From contig OZ038423.1 in NCBI GenBank assembly GCA_964036155.1, positions 7,455,249-7,519,248 on the forward strand: a DNA stretch of 64,000 bases. Reading direction: 5' to 3'. The stretch comes from Diploscapter coronatus. Its lineage: Eukaryota; Nematoda; Chromadorea; Rhabditida; Rhabditidae. A program made the position numbers and the translations under genes. The stretch's first letter is position 1. Each line of letters opens with the position of its first letter. This document shows, piece by piece, positions 1-12,784 of this stretch. Below the pieces are notes generated by a model. It was not told the origin of the DNA, ran no database searches, and worked only from the letters and a program-made list of their open reading frames with translations.

Positions 1-1149
1 TCAATCCAATGCAAGAGTTGCTAGAACTGCTGTAATCGTATAGAAGAAGAGATGATTTGAGGGCAATAAATAGTTTTCGGTCTGAGAAAGTCTGCTTGAG
101 TTGGGTGGAATCTAGGAGGGCAATATGAGTGTCTTTTAAAAAGTTCGGTTAATTTAGTGCAGAAATAAGCTTAATAGAAATAATATTGGTCAAACTTTCC
201 AATAAGCTCAATATGATGCTCAGAAGGAATACAAATGTCTCGAAAAAAGGAACATAGAAACACAGCTGTTGAAGAGAATTGGAGTAATTGAGATCGAGTA
301 TCGGTTAGTACGAAATCAAAAAGCCGAATAGGATGGCAGGTTGAGACAAATTCAGAATTTCTATTTTGAGAATAACATTCTCTCTAGTTTTATAGAAAAC
401 TTTCTTACGTCCTTAATTCCTTTTAGGTTTCAATTCAAACTTTACAAATATTTTGAACGAAGACTTTGAGCTTGGTTTGTCGTAAAAATAGAAAAAGTAA
501 GAAAATGATATCAGGAGGTCTTCAAGCGTTATATCCTTCACGAGAAAGTGAAAAATGACTGCGATGCGAGTCTGGAGCTCTGTTGGTAGCGGTTACTAGG
601 GAGAGAATTAGGAATAGAATAGAAGAGAAAGATAGATTGGGAGGGCAGGGCAAATTGTCGGATTATTGGATGTTACAACCACGGGGCTACTCTCGAACTC
701 CCAGAAATTCCCCTTTCTTTTGTCCCACTCTTCTCTCATTCAATCACTCTGATTTATCGCCAATTCATGTGTTCGCCGTTCAGTGACAAACTCGAAAACT
801 CTCATTCTTCTTGAAATTTAGGAGAAAATATTTTGATTGCTGCTGGGGAATTTCGTTGCACAAAACAAAAAGAGAAAGGGAGAGGAAGCACATGAATATT
901 TCAGCTGCTTACCAACGAGAATCGAGAAGGGATATTTTGATGAAAAATTCGAATCATGAAATTTCTGAAGAAATGGATATAAAAAATTGAAAGAAAAATT
1001 ATCAGTAATAATAAAATGAATCTAACTAGCAAATCAACAAAATCCGAATGAAATGCCTTCAAAATTTCTAAAGCACTTTTAGAAAGAAGGACATTGATGA
1101 AATGTCAATCTTTAAAGGAAAAATAAAATAAGAAGGGAGAAATACTCAC
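1..1149. other. no exon recognised; probable intron of the MOSPD2-like gene
   Basis: I looked on both strands for an exon continuing the MOSPD2-like protein (expected next: the end of the CRAL-TRIO domain, then an MSP domain) and saw none. The splice donor at about 1149 suggests that the gene continues past the left edge. A pyrimidine-rich tract lies at about 690-760 on the plus strand, with no gene attached. A 67-codon open frame at 583-786 has no homology or splice context and is not called. Confidence 0.5.
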
Positions 1150-2385
1150 AGTTCCACTCATGTGAGTCGGCAGATATTGTTCCTCGACGAATTGACGAAC
1201 GCTGTCTCTAGTGACCTGGTTGAACAGAGGATGACCAGAATCTGCCCACGATTTGATTACCTGAAAATAATATCGTGGGATAACATTTTCGAGAAATTGA
1301 AATGCTGCTTACCTTCCAAGAAGCGTTCAGAATCGATGGGCTTTCGAAGATGACGATATCGTTGACGGCGTTCGGGTAGTAGTATTTCAGAGCGTGGAGA
1401 ATGAATTTGAATGTGTTGAAATACTGAAAAGGCCGTTGAATAAAATTTAGCAGAAATCATTGAAATGAAAAAGGACAAAAACTGCGAAAATATCAAAAAT
1501 AACCAGAAAATCTTACCATATTTTTGGCAGCCATATTTGTCATGTTGATGAAGAGAAGGAGTTGACTTCCGCAAGTGTCCATGTAATGCCTCTCCAGCCA
1601 GAATGTGAACAGCTGGTTGAATTCGTGCTCCTCGGAACTGCCATTAAAATTCGCAAGGTTTATCCATACTGAAATAAAATTATCTCTGAATTGGTTCCTT
1701 CAAATGAACATGAAGATAAAAGTGCGTCGGAAACAAAATAGATTTCTCAATTGTCTCAAAGATAAAGTGTTGAGATTTTTGAACAAGAAAGTTACTCACG
1801 AATAGGGTTTCTGTACAGGTCTACTCCGTGCAGGTACATCACCTTTCGATCCAATAGAGGTTTCAACAAAAGAAGTGAAATGTCTGAAATTTCCAGCAAT
1901 AATTATTATTTAATTTTGAAAACTAAAATGCTTACTATCGACATCGAAATTGTGTCTCCACCGGAGGCACTCGAGAATGACCGCATAGGCCACGTCCACA
2001 TCGTTGCCCTGCGACTGCAGGAAGGCATTGATCCACCAGTCCTCGTTGCTGATTCGAGCCGCGTCTGCAAGGGTCATCTTCGCCTGGCTTTTACCCTGAA
2101 ATAATTCAAATAAATTTCGTAAAAGACTGAAAGAAAGTTTCAATCGCCCTCATGCCGCCTATCTATGCCTGAATAACCTCTTTTGGGCTAATAATATCTT
2201 CTCATACTATTATCCCATGTCTGTATCATGCTTGCGATTTACAAATTGCATAAAAATGAATGAATTACCGCTTGAAGAATCCTATACCGAATCTCTTGAA
2301 TAGCGAGGACATTCTTGTCCGAGTCGGAGATAAACGAGTTGTAGCGTCGAAGGGAGGCCTGGTCTTCGCTGCCTTGACGATACAT
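1150..2385 (-). CDS. MOSPD2-like CRAL-TRIO domain protein, 5' part
   Basis: Six minus-strand exons run from an ATG at 2385, preceded by an acceptor (TTTTAG, 8 nt before), to a donor at 1149. The protein starts MYRQGSEDQASL. It then follows the family pattern of human MOSPD2: NEDWWINAFLQSQGNDVDVA, CLRWRHNFDVD, KVMYLHGVDLY, the FNQLFTFWLERHYMD segment, YYYPNAVNDIVIFESPSILN and FVEEQYLPTHMSGT. These are the CRAL-TRIO N and lipid-binding CRAL-TRIO segments, about 200 residues. In the family this domain is followed by an MSP domain, which binds FFAT motifs, and a C-terminal ER membrane anchor. Neither is in the window, so the gene is either cut by the window edge behind a long intron or is a CRAL-TRIO-only form. 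The role at ER contact sites is inferred from the family. Confidence 0.85.
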
Positions 2386-4032
2386 GGTCGTTGCCTAAAA
2401 TACTAACCAACCACAATGACATTTATGGACCATTAGAAATGTAAACATCGAACGAAACAAGGTCAGTAGAAATGAAATGAAACGCTTGAAAATTTCGAAT
2501 TTTGTGCACTGTGAGAGCAAAACAAACTAAAAAATAGCTGAAATAAATTCAATTCTTCGAAATAAACGAGGAAAATGAGGGTATGAGAATTGCCCGGAGG
2601 ACCTAATGAGATATGCACAGAAATGAGACTGCTGAATAGTTGAATTGAAGGAAAAATATCTGGACTTGCAGAAGAAAGAACAGAAGAGGCATGAGACGGA
2701 AACGGACGAAGAATTTGTTTGTTTTAGTCTCGAGTTGTCGAGTCTATTGGGAGTTGTTAGCAGGCAGAAGGCAGAACAGAAAACACGCAGACACATGGAT
2801 AGAGTTTGGGATACACATCGGATAAAGATTGGGGATAATTGAGGAAGAATAAGAAGAGAGAAACCATAAAATTTATGACTAAGGTATTCTAATTAAGGAA
2901 AGAGCAAATGAAACCTTATGGAAACTAGAAATGGTATTTTTGGTAATAGTTTTCGTTAAAGATGGGGAGTTCATTTTCCATCATTCGGCTTCCGAAGTTT
3001 CTATAATCCGATTAAAATTTCCGAATTCAAAAAAATGGAAAAATGTTCTGAAAATCGTTTGAAACTTCGTACAAAATACTGAGATAAAATCAAACTTCTT
3101 GCAGCATCCTTGCGCAAAGTTTTACGGCAGTCAAATCGCGGTGATAAATCTCGAATTAGCCGAAAAAGCGGAAATGGATCATCAAATCTTCAAGGAATGA
3201 AAATAATCGAGAAATGTGGAGGACATTTGAAAATGTGTAGAACGAGGAAATGAGAGAAGGGAAAAGAGAGGGAAGAAAAAGTAGGAAAGAGGGAAATAGT
3301 GAGGCAATGCACAGCTGTGGGCAGAAAAAAACTGGAGAGAGGAGAGAAATGAAGTGCTTCTTCTTCTCTCATTGTAAGGGAGGCAAGGATAGGCAATTGG
3401 TATCGAGAACAGAAGCTGACTCTGAGCTGGTGAAAGGTGAAAGCGACACAGAAGAATGGCTGTGAAGAGATAGAGACGAAAAAATCACTAGGATTTTTGG
3501 TGTGCGAAAATTTAATAAGAAAAAAACTTTATGAAAAGTTTAACTTCAAAGGGAAATGTAGTCGAAATTTCAAATATTAAAACGGTTGAACTGTCGTTGT
3601 GAAAATGAGCATAATTCTAGATTACCTTATTCTATCAAAGTCGAATAACGAAATAATTTCAACCGTGTGAACCTCGCACTCTAAGAAACAACAATAAAGC
3701 ATGATCTTGATATAAAATAAGACAAATATAAATAGCTTGAGAAATGAAGAAAGCTCGATTGCATAATTTTTCATGCTATTTCGAGCGAGTTTTGGTGATT
3801 TTTGCATGTGTCCAAGTATGCTTACGGTGTCTAAATCGTGAAAATATCATAATGAAACTTCGCTGTTTTTTTATGTTTTCGTTCATTTTATCATTTTTTT
3901 CAAAGGTATCGAACTTTTCTATATTTATAGCACGATTTGAAAGATTATTTATTCAACAAAACTGTTCACTTTGATAAGGAATGAGGTTTTTCAACAAAAT
4001 TTTCCGTTATCTATCATGAATTTTCACCGTAT
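2386..4032. other. intergenic spacer with purine-rich tracts
   Basis: No spliced gene could be built here. The plus strand is strongly purine-rich at about 2590-2720 and 3240-3360, so the minus strand is CT-rich upstream of the minus-strand MOSPD2-like gene, as before several other starts in the window. The short open frames inside (2645-2842, 3250-3465) follow this purine bias and lack splice or family support. Confidence 0.5.
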
Positions 4033-6825
4033 TCATCTGCACAGAGATGCAAGTTGAGCTGAATTTTTGTCGTAAACATTTATTTCTCAGATGACTACTT
4101 TTACCAATCAACCCATCCAATTCCCGAGAAATGGTGTATTCATAGTCAGGACTGGAATAGTAGTTCATGCTTAGCGAATACTCGGAGCTGGTTGCCAGAG
4201 CATTTAGAGTAAAACTTTCCCTGCTTATCATCGCCAATGTCACGATTGTCGCTCCGGCTGATTTCATTGAATTCGCTTTGCCAACAGCATTTCCCACACC
4301 TTGTACTCTAAATAAAAGGAAAATTAATCTTTTAGACGGCCAGAGTGATATTCTTTCTCCAAAGCTCCAGCATTTGTCAAGAATATCAGGCCTGTGAAGT
4401 GTGGCTAAAATATTTCATCCCAACTCAACTACATTTAAAAATTAGAATAAGTCAAATTCAACTGGCAAGAGTTTAACAGAAATTTCTCGATAAGACCTTC
4501 AACGGCAATTCAACCCCAAACTAAAGTCTATCCAAGATTTACTGAAGGGTTTCTTGCGAAACATGCACATCATTCAATTATTTAGGATAAGGATAGGGAT
4601 TGGGCAGGATAGCCGGATTTCGGTCTCGGAATTCTCCACCCAAACTGTTTACCATTTTGAGAATAAAGTTATTCTTACGAATCTGCAATGATCAGAATCG
4701 TTCTCGATATAGAAGTATCCGATGCAGCATTCCTCCAATCCAACTCAGTTTCGAGATAATTCAGACCACTAAACTGTTCCATTCATTTTAGAATCAAAAG
4801 TTTCTTACGATAGAATGTCAGAGGTTGTGCCGTTGACAGCTAGCCACTGGAAGTCCATAGCTACGAGCAAAGAGGCTTTGCCGTTGATCTGACCGAAATC
4901 TCCCTTCGAGTTGAAGTTGGATCCATCATTGGGAAATCCGACGATCGATAGATTTCGACCCCAAAGCATCAGCGACGACGTGTGATTTTGACTGACCAGA
5001 TAATTCAAGATGAAATTGCGAGTTGCCTGAATTTTTAAAGGATATGTTATGTTGGATGATGAAACTTGATGATTCTGTTTGATAAATTGAGTTACTATCA
5101 AGTTGGAACTTCTGAAACATCGTATATCATGGTTTTGATACTTCAATTTCGACTCGAGAATTTTTCGAATTAAAATACATGAAAACTAGGGGTGAGTAAG
5201 ATCTATCCGTCCCCATTCGTTCTCGTGTAAGAAAACTAAAGTTTGCTCGGCCCTGGCGATAACCCATAAAGTGGGATAAGGTTGGAAAAAATCATACGTT
5301 TGAAACTTGCTCAAATTGTGGAGATCTATTGACTTCGTAAACTATTGCCAGTATTTGAGATCCAGAAGAGCAGGGGTCCTTGGTTGGTGGAGCTGAAATA
5401 GTCTAGTACTTCTATGTACAGGGTTAAGATGGAATATCAGAGATATTACATGAACTTGGTGTAGGTAGAGGTTGTGAAGTTGGTTGAACTGTAGAAGGAC
5501 GAACCGGAGAAGAGGTAAACGGTATTTGACTTGTCTGAATCGGCTGCCATGTCGTTCTGAAACAAGGCTTGCGATTTCAATACTATCAATCAATGCGTTC
5601 ATTTTGATTCTGTAGTGCACGAAGTTCGATGAGAACATTTTCGAAGTCTTAGTTGAAGTTTTCGATGTTTTTTATGTTCATGCATTGACCTTCTTCGATT
5701 GATTTTCGGCTATCTTAAATTTGAAACAATTCTGAAATTTACCCAGTACCAGAAGAGTTTCCGGCACATACAAAATTTTGAGCGATTGAACACGGATAAG
5801 CTCTCCTGAAATACACCTTCATAAAAATGAAATAATTTATAAGAAAAAAACCAACCATCTTCCGTCGGCAATGATCATCGAGGCACATCGATCGCCATCA
5901 AACGGTGGTTCACATGAAATTACAGCGATAAATATATGACTTTTAAATACGAAATGAGTATGGGGAGAGATCTTTTCTTTAGCGAGCACCAGAAATTCAG
6001 GAAGTTCGAAATTTTAGAATTCGGAAACGCTATTTTTCGTGAGTTGAATTTGAAATCACAATCAGTAAAATACTTCGGATCGAACTCGAGTTTAATTCGA
6101 ATTTACCATTTTTCAAAAACTCGAACTCGAACTAGCTAGAGTTCTAGTCGAGTACAAGTTCGTGTTCCGAAATCTACCAAATACTATATAATCTCGCCTA
6201 CAGCTATGTTATGATGTTGGTGCAATTATTTTTTCAGGGTGCCTTAAATTTCACCTACCTGGTGACCAGTTCCACCAGTCGAATTTAGTTTGGTCCGTCC
6301 ACTGCCAGGTTACATCGTCAGAAGTATTTAGACCTATTCGGAAATACGCATCTGACAGTTCGAATTCATATTTCGAAATATCTAAAAAGGTATTTAGGTA
6401 ATGAAAAGAAGTTCATTAACCTACTTTGCACATAAGCGTTCTCGAAAGCGCTGAAATTTATTTATGACTGAGCATTTAGCAATGCTTAAAATTTGATGGT
6501 TTCGTGATTAGCTTTGCTTTTCTTCAATGCCTTCAAAGTTGAAAAAAATCATCCCTGCTGTTAATAGACGAAGAAAGATTTGTAAAAATAAATTCACTTA
6601 CTTGTGGATCGAAACGAGATGGTATCCCAGAGATCGACAGTAGATTTCACTGTCATCGAATGTTCGGGGTGAATTCACGAATCGATAACATCTGAAAATG
6701 TTAAGGGAAAAATATTCATCTTTTCAAGGAAACCTGTAATTGAACAAATACTCCCCGGGTCGACAATCAGCAATTGCAAAATAAAAATATGAGGTAAGAA
6801 AAATAAACTGGAACACGAACTTCAT
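4033..6825 (-). CDS. secreted C-type lectin domain + VWA domain protein (CLEC family)
   Basis: The ATG at 6825 opens a signal peptide (MKFVFQFIFLTSYFYFAIA, then DCRPGEY). The C-type lectin domain follows in short exons: RCYRFVNSPRTF, YHLVSIHNAFENAYVQ, YFRIGLN, the WQWTD and FDWWNWSP motifs, FDGDRCASMI, and CSIAQNFVC at about 5760-5800. A Ser/Thr/Pro-rich linker (about 5460-5560) leads into a von Willebrand A-like domain: CSSGSQILAIVYEVNRS, the exon at 4808-5100 with NLIVTQF and SSLMLWGRNLSIVGF, the exon near 4680-4755 with SRTILIIADS, and AGATIVTLAMIS. The protein ends QLASLCR at 4033. CTLD-VWA secreted proteins are a common nematode family, often induced in gut or epidermis by microbes; that role is inferred. 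Junctions between 4300 and 4680 are uncertain. Confidence 0.85.
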
Positions 6826-7852
6826 TGCTTGCCTGATACGTTCGACACGAAAATAATAAAATATTGACTGTTTGATTATTTACTAAAGCGGTGACATGTC
6901 CAAGTAAGCTTAGCAAATGATTAGAGCGATTAGCACACTTTTCATATCAATTCATGCCTTATTTTATGCCGTTTTTCTACTTTGATTCTCTGCATAAACT
7001 CATGAACTCTTTGTGTTCAAGAATGTTATCAGTTCTGGATGAAAATTACGTATAAAGGTTATGAAAAGTTTTCTTTATGAAACGCCGAAAGCGAAATATT
7101 GATGAATAAGTTTTCTCTTGAGAAAATACATATAGTTGAAAGTCGATCATTCGAAACTTCAATATAAGATGCACAAGCATGAAATGATATATTTTCGACC
7201 AAAACCTGCACCGAGGACTTTTGGTTATGTGTTGCTATATGGCCGAATGCTGGAAATAATAATAATTATCAAAAATTACGGAGAAAAACTCGATAAGCCG
7301 CGAAAAATTAGAAATTAGATAAAAAGAAATGAAAACGGATTTACTTTCGCAGTACGCAACCTACGATTTTTACACCCGCTCGACTTCAAACATTTCTTCT
7401 CGAATTTTCGTATCTTTAAAAGGTTCTGCGTTTTTCTTATTGTTAATTACCCTTAATTAATCCTCAAATGCCTCCCTAATATGAATTTCTACCTAGAAAA
7501 ACATTGCTAAATTTTTGGACCAATTCTGCTATTTTTCAAGTTTTGAAATTTTAGACCAACACCTGCATAAATTCTGGCTCAATTGCCCTGTTAGTTGCCT
7601 CAATTATCTCTTTGATAATTAGAATATACACCTCACGATGATGTGCGTCGATTTCGGACTTTAATCTCGATTCTCGATCTTGATTACTTTGCAATTCGAT
7701 TCTAAAATTAAAGCCTTTGAAGTTTCTTTCTGAAATCTTCCACTTTGTTGTCTAGAAATTTCGTGATTTTTCGTCCGAATCCGTTATTTTTGCCGTTTTC
7801 AAGATTGATCTTGCTGTGTTTCAGTTAGCTGTCAGTTCTCAAGCGTCCAACC
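6826..7852. other. divergent spacer between lectin and small-protein genes
   Basis: AT-rich, with no exon recognised. It must hold the promoters of the minus-strand lectin gene and the plus-strand small-protein gene. The 60-codon open frame at 7136-7318 has no supporting features. Confidence 0.45.
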
Positions 7853-8101
7853 ATGTCTGAACAGGTGCAGGGAGTTGCCGAAGTTCTCAAAGGTGAGCAG
7901 GAAGACTGGAGTCAGATTTGTGACTTTTTATTTGGCCACTGCAATTACGATGGAAAGTCCCAAATCTGACATAAATCATCCACAAAGTGTTGTGGAATTG
8001 CAGAAGTGAGCGTGAAGTCTGCGGGTAGCGAGGCGGAAGCAGCGGAGAAAGCGGCCCCTGAGCCGAAAATCGACAGAACGCCCTTTGTCAAAAATGACTA
8101 A
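7853..8101 (+). CDS. 45-residue acidic protein of unknown function
   Basis: Two exons (7853-7892 and 8004-8101) join in phase after codon 13. They give a 45-residue product beginning MSEQVQGVAEVLK and ending DRTPFVKND before TAA at 8099-8101. The donor (AAAG|gtgagc) and acceptor (attgcag) are canonical. The middle is rich in Ala and Glu; there is no signal peptide or membrane segment. Codon use is GC-richer than the flanks, as in the other genes here, which argues for a real gene rather than a chance frame. I do not recognise the family. It could be an actin- or microtubule-associated mini-protein or the short isoform of something larger, but nothing in the sequence decides this. Confidence 0.6.
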
Positions 8102-8608
8102 GAGGCTTTCGAATTTTGGATAAATCACCTCCAATTCCACAGAACGAGCAACGACTTTGTGATATGAAATCTGACAGTTGGAATTCGTATCTTCTTGAAA
8201 GGTTCAATCTTTTCCATCAATTAACCACCTGGAAAATCCATTCTCGATTAAAGTTGAAACGAACTTGTTAAAGAAAGTAGAGCTTTCCAAGAGTCCGGAA
8301 TTTATTGTTTCCTTCTACGACTATTCTTCAGTGCAAAATTATTCTTTCTTGAAATTCGAATTTTTTCTTGTCAACTTTATTATTTCCCCTTTGGTTCTAT
8401 TTAATTTTTCTATTCTGATATTAATTATTGATTTTTTCTGTATTTGTTGGTTTTTTTTTCTCGACTTAACGCGTTGACTGAAATGAATAAATTCTGTTGC
8501 TGAAATTCGATTAGGGATGAAAGAAGAATTGGTTAGGAGACCAATCTGAAAGGATTTTTAAATAAATGATTTGGGCAAATGTCTTATCTTTAGTTTTTTT
8601 CAGAAAAA
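8102..8608. other. 3' UTR and spacer
   Basis: AT-rich. A T-rich run (about 8390-8460) encodes only a low-complexity hydrophobic frame and is not called. AATAAA-type signals occur at about 8485 and 8560, compatible with 3' ends of the small-protein gene. Confidence 0.45.
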
Positions 8609-11600
8609 ATGGAATCACGGTATGAGGATGCGCGGATGGACTTTCAAGTGCAGGAGGAAGAACAAACCAGGGACGGTGCTGAGGACGCCATGAATATTGA
8701 AAGGTTTGCAGTTATTTTCTACGAATTTCCTATGAGACTTAAAAAAAACCCACAGGACGGATTGCTGTTTTGCAAAATGGAGCGAGTCCAAAAATTGGCA
8801 ACTGAGTTTTTTTTATCCGAAATATATTAAAGTTGTAATTCAAATTCGCGAATGTTTGGGAGCTGATTTTACAGTTTTGAAAAGAAATGACGACAATCGA
8901 ATCCTGAAAAGAAATATGAAAATGTATGATTATGAAAAGGAGCAATCAGCATTATTATTTTGAATAAATGATTGTTATGAAATTTGTCAAATTTAGACGA
9001 ATTTTGACACGATAATCAAAATATTTGTTCATTCTAAAATACGATCATTAAAATATTTCTACACTTCATTTGCAGTCTGAAGTGCTTGCCAATCGCTTCC
9101 CGAAAAGAGGAAGAGAAGAAGAGTTTGGATGGGTATAAATATTTGGAAGATGCAAGGAGAAGACAAATTTCATCTTTCAGCTGGAAACTTATGGACACGA
9201 ATTCTGTCCCATCGAAGCCGGACTTCGCTGCCCTAGCTCGTGCCTACGGACGGCCTCTTATTATCAAGTTCTACACGGCTGAGATACCTGAATGCGAGCA
9301 GGGGGAACTCGAGGTGCTCGCTCAAATTGGAAGTGAGAATTTTTTACAGCAAATATTTGCGAGTAAGCGGTTTTTTTCCGAACGCATTGCGAGTTTTTAG
9401 TTATTGTCGAGAAAACTTCATGCGGTGCATTATGAATCTATAGATGGATCAGAATTCCGACTTTTAAGAAAATCTTATTCCGACCCATTGCTAGTTTTAA
9501 TGGCACCTTTTACTAATAAGCAAGTTCCAAAAATTTCTGCTCAGATTACGCGAATGTGAGGCCAGAGGAAGTGGTGCGCTGCATGAACGAACAGCGTGCG
9601 CTGCTCGGCTCCCTGAATCTGAGGATCCACATCGACATTGAGAGACCGGATTTGGTCGCTCTGGCTAAGGTTAGTCATTCTAAATCTGTTTAAAAACTTC
9701 GAGTTTAGAATTTCAATTTTAGTTTATAAAGACTCCTTATTATCTTCATGAAAAATATTGTCGTGGAGATGAGCTGACGATTATTTCACTTTTTCGGTGA
9801 ATTTGAACACTTTACTGATCAATTTGACTTCTTGAGTTTGTTCTAGCTGGCTCTGCAGAACGTGCTGACGCGCAACAATTTCGCCCTGCCCCTGGGCAAA
9901 TCGATCGAACGAGTCGAGTTCATTATGCGCGACTTCGTCGGCTGCCAATCATTCGCTGTTCTCTTCAAACAGAAATTTAACCGGTCAGAATTATCGATTC
10001 TTTTCTAAAATTGAGCGTAAGTTTACTTTTCTGAATTTTGGACGATAAAGTTGAATTCTTGAGATCACGATCAAAAATAATGGATAGTAGTAAAACACAT
10101 TTTTTATTCATTTGGACAAGAACTAAAACAAGTCGCAAAATTTGAGTAATTCCATCGGATTTGCAGACTGCTCGAGTTGAACATCGGCGGTCCTATGGAT
10201 CAGACCAAGATAAATGTAAGATTTTTCTTCTAAACGATATACAAGTTTCTAACCTTCCATACTGGAAACGAGCTTTTTGTCAACAGTTTTTATAGCTCCA
10301 TATATTACTTCAAAACCCCCAATCCTCCATTCTTTTTTCAGCACCCGACCAAAGAAGCAGACTCGGTTCTGGAATTGCTGTGTGAGTGGATGGGAGGATC
10401 CTGTGGCAGAACTCTCAGGTTATTTCAATTCGCATTTTCATGAAGGATCGTCCTGATTCCAGATGCCTTCGCATTTTCCCGTTCGTCAAGATCTGCCCTC
10501 TGCTGGAAGGTCTCGTTAACAACTGTCCCATGCTCGAGCATCTTACACTTTCCAAGGTAATTAGATTTTTTTTTGAAAAATATGCTTGATTTTTGCAACT
10601 TTTCAATTTTCAAAGTTTAGCTGGCAGATTATTACCAGACGCTCGTTTTCAAGGACATCAAATCGTTCGAATTCGCGGGCCTCGGTCTCTCCTACAGCCT
10701 CATCGATTTGGAATTCGCCAAGGTAATTCGCATCAATTTAGAATGATGATCAGACCTAGGCAGGGCTTAAACCAGATCATCCGAGCGTACCCTCTTAAGT
10801 CAAATTTTCCTACCAGACTCATATTGCGTATCTTCTCCTATATTTTTCGTTCTGACTGAAAGACTGCCTAGATCTGATGATGGCGATATTTGAAAAGTTC
10901 GCAATCACAATGATGCGCACATGGAAAGAATAAATCTAGGGATATGAAAGCTGTAGGATATTTCTTACAGAAATGACGTTTTGTACCAAATCTTTGTTAC
11001 AAAACGCCTAATATTCAGATATGAAGATTTTGCAGAAATAACACATTTTTGCGTACAGTTTCTTTTAGTGGAACATTCAAGATGTCAAAATGACCATGCA
11101 GAGGATTGCTGGATGATGAATGTGTTGATTTCTAGAATGTGTGTCCGATGTTCCCGAATCTGCGAGTGCTGGCCTACCTCGATGTGCCTTGGGACCCTGT
11201 GATGATCACTATGCTCAAGGCCATCTACAACGAGAATTACCGCAACAGGCTTCAGAGACATCGACTCGAGCTGTATCAGAGCATCGATAGCTTGGAGAAG
11301 TTAGTGATCTTCGTTCGATTTTTCTAATTTTTGTCTTTGAAATTCAGCGCGCTAGAACTTTTATTCAATAACTGTTGTAAGGAAGCAGATCATTGTGAAA
11401 TGCGATCTTCGAATATTTTCAGAATTGAATCATATCAATTTTCGAAACTTTAATGTTGAATTCGAAATTTTTCTAATCCGAGGCTAAAAATTGTCAGGAG
11501 ACTTCGCGAAATGTCACTCGAATTTCTTGACGAAAATTTGCACACAGGTCAAATTCGATGACGTAAAGCGATTCTGAAGTCAGAAACGGCAACCGAGATC

Positions 11601-12093
11601 GGTTTTCGTCAACGAATTCGCGTACGCTTCACAAGGTTTCCTTGCTAGGACTTGTTTAGACTTTGTTCGCTATCGAACGAAAATTCGAAATAGCGTTGTT
11701 CGACAAGAGAGTATGACGAGCAATGCTGTTTCTCTGCACTCCCATATCGAACAACGCTATTTCTCGATGTGCGTTCTAAGACGAACAAGGTATGAACTCG
11801 TCCTTAGAATTTATCTAAGTTCATAATTGTTCCAGCAAAGTTGCTTTTAGATAAACTTTGCGAGCAATTTCTATTTTAAAAAATTTTTAAGTCAAAATGA
11901 ATTTATGCTTACCTAATCTAAAAGTTGCAGATTCGTTGCGAACACGAAGGCCCTGTTCATTTGCCGGAGCAGGAAGGAGCTGCCCGTGAGTGTGAACGTG
12001 CAACATCTGAAGGGCGATCTCGTCATCACCGTGTACAGGGCTCACGAGAATTACATCATTCCCACTTTCGACCCATTGCTTGGAAGGATTTAG
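8609..12093 (+). CDS. leucine-rich unknown protein, possibly F-box/LRR-like
   Basis: A run of about ten plus-strand exons starts at ATG 8609 (MESRYEDARMDF) and ends at TAG 12091-12093 (FDPLLGRI). Clear exons include 9545-9669 (PEEVVRCMNEQ), 9847-9982 (LALQNVLTRNNFALPLGKS), 10345-10420 (LELLCEWMGGSCGRTLR), 10462-10555, 10621-10721 (SFEFAGLGLSYSLIDLEF), 11138-11300 and 11930-12093. A 48-nt intron at about 9134-9181 is likely. Leucine spacing such as LRIFPFVKICPLLEGL and CPMLEHLTLSK, together with PNLRVLAYLDV, recalls the irregular repeats of nematode F-box/LRR proteins. I see no clear F-box at the N terminus, so the function is open. It is probably intracellular, as no signal peptide or membrane segment is visible. 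Confidence 0.7.
11646..11804. mobile_element. MITE-like hairpin in an intron
   Basis: An intron of the leucine-rich gene contains nested inverted repeats. The inner arms, 11687-11703 and 11747-11763, are perfect 17-nt complements (GAAATAGCGTTGTTCGA and its reverse complement). The outer arms, about 11647-11669 and 11782-11803, pair imperfectly. No transposase frame is inside. This is the form of a non-autonomous foldback or MITE element. Confidence 0.7.
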
Positions 12094-12189
12094 GGAAGGG
12101 GTCAGGTTTCCTTCTGCAAATCATTATTTGTTATGCCTATTGTGGGGGAGAGGTGATTTTCGGCAGAATTTGATGTTTCATATTCAAAC

Positions 12190-12341
12190 AGACTTGGAAA
12201 ATTTCGAACCGTGGTTAATCGCATGAAACGAGGTAGTATGTCTTATTGAAAGACGGAAAGAAGACATGATGTTTTCCTCTCACGATAAGATACGCTATCT
12301 CGTTTCATGCGGTTAACCGTGGTTCGAAATTTCCTAAGTCT
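12190..12341. mobile_element. MITE-like element with 43-bp terminal inverted repeats
   Basis: Arms 12190-12232 and 12299-12341 are both 43 nt and differ at only a few positions. They begin AGACTTGGAAAATTTCGAAC and end at the mirror AGTCT. The 66-bp core has no open frame. It sits about 100 bp after the stop codon of the leucine-rich gene, probably in its 3' region. The arms contain GGTTCGAAAT, which can look like a tRNA T-loop but has no tRNA context. Confidence 0.8.
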
Positions 12342-12784
12342 TTATTCCAGAGTCTCTAAAACAACTATTTTCTTCCTTCACAATGAGCATTATCTTTTCT
12401 TGTTGTTCAAATTAAGAGTTATGAGATTTTCGTGTTTTGTTGTTACGGGTAATTCTTTTTCAGAAAAAGAACAAATAATATTCAACACAATTTTTGAGTA
12501 GATTGTACTTCATAGTATTATTTCGTTAACGCTTGTTCATATTTAATCTTTCAAAGTATCACAAGATTTTTGCTACTATCAAAAATTCAATTTCCCGTGG
12601 TATTTAAAGTTATTTAGTATGAAGCAACTATGAAGAGTGAGTATCTTGTATCTGTGGAAATAAAGCAGTGTTTGTTGGTTATTTCTTTCCAAGTAAAAGC
12701 CAATTCTGGCTGGTTTAGAACCCGAGAAATATTTACGCTTTCGCGTGTTCATTTCGATCAATGCTCTTTTCGAACAGCTGATTT

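Noticed and set aside
583..786. 67-codon plus-strand frame
   Set aside because: No splice context, family or conserved motif; composition follows local base bias.
2645..2842. Charged 65-codon frame
   Set aside because: Lys/Glu content comes from a purine-rich tract, not from a recognisable protein.
12206..12330. GGTTCGAAAT words resembling tRNA T-loops
   Set aside because: They sit in the arms of an inverted-repeat element, with no acceptor stem, D-loop or anticodon arm around them.
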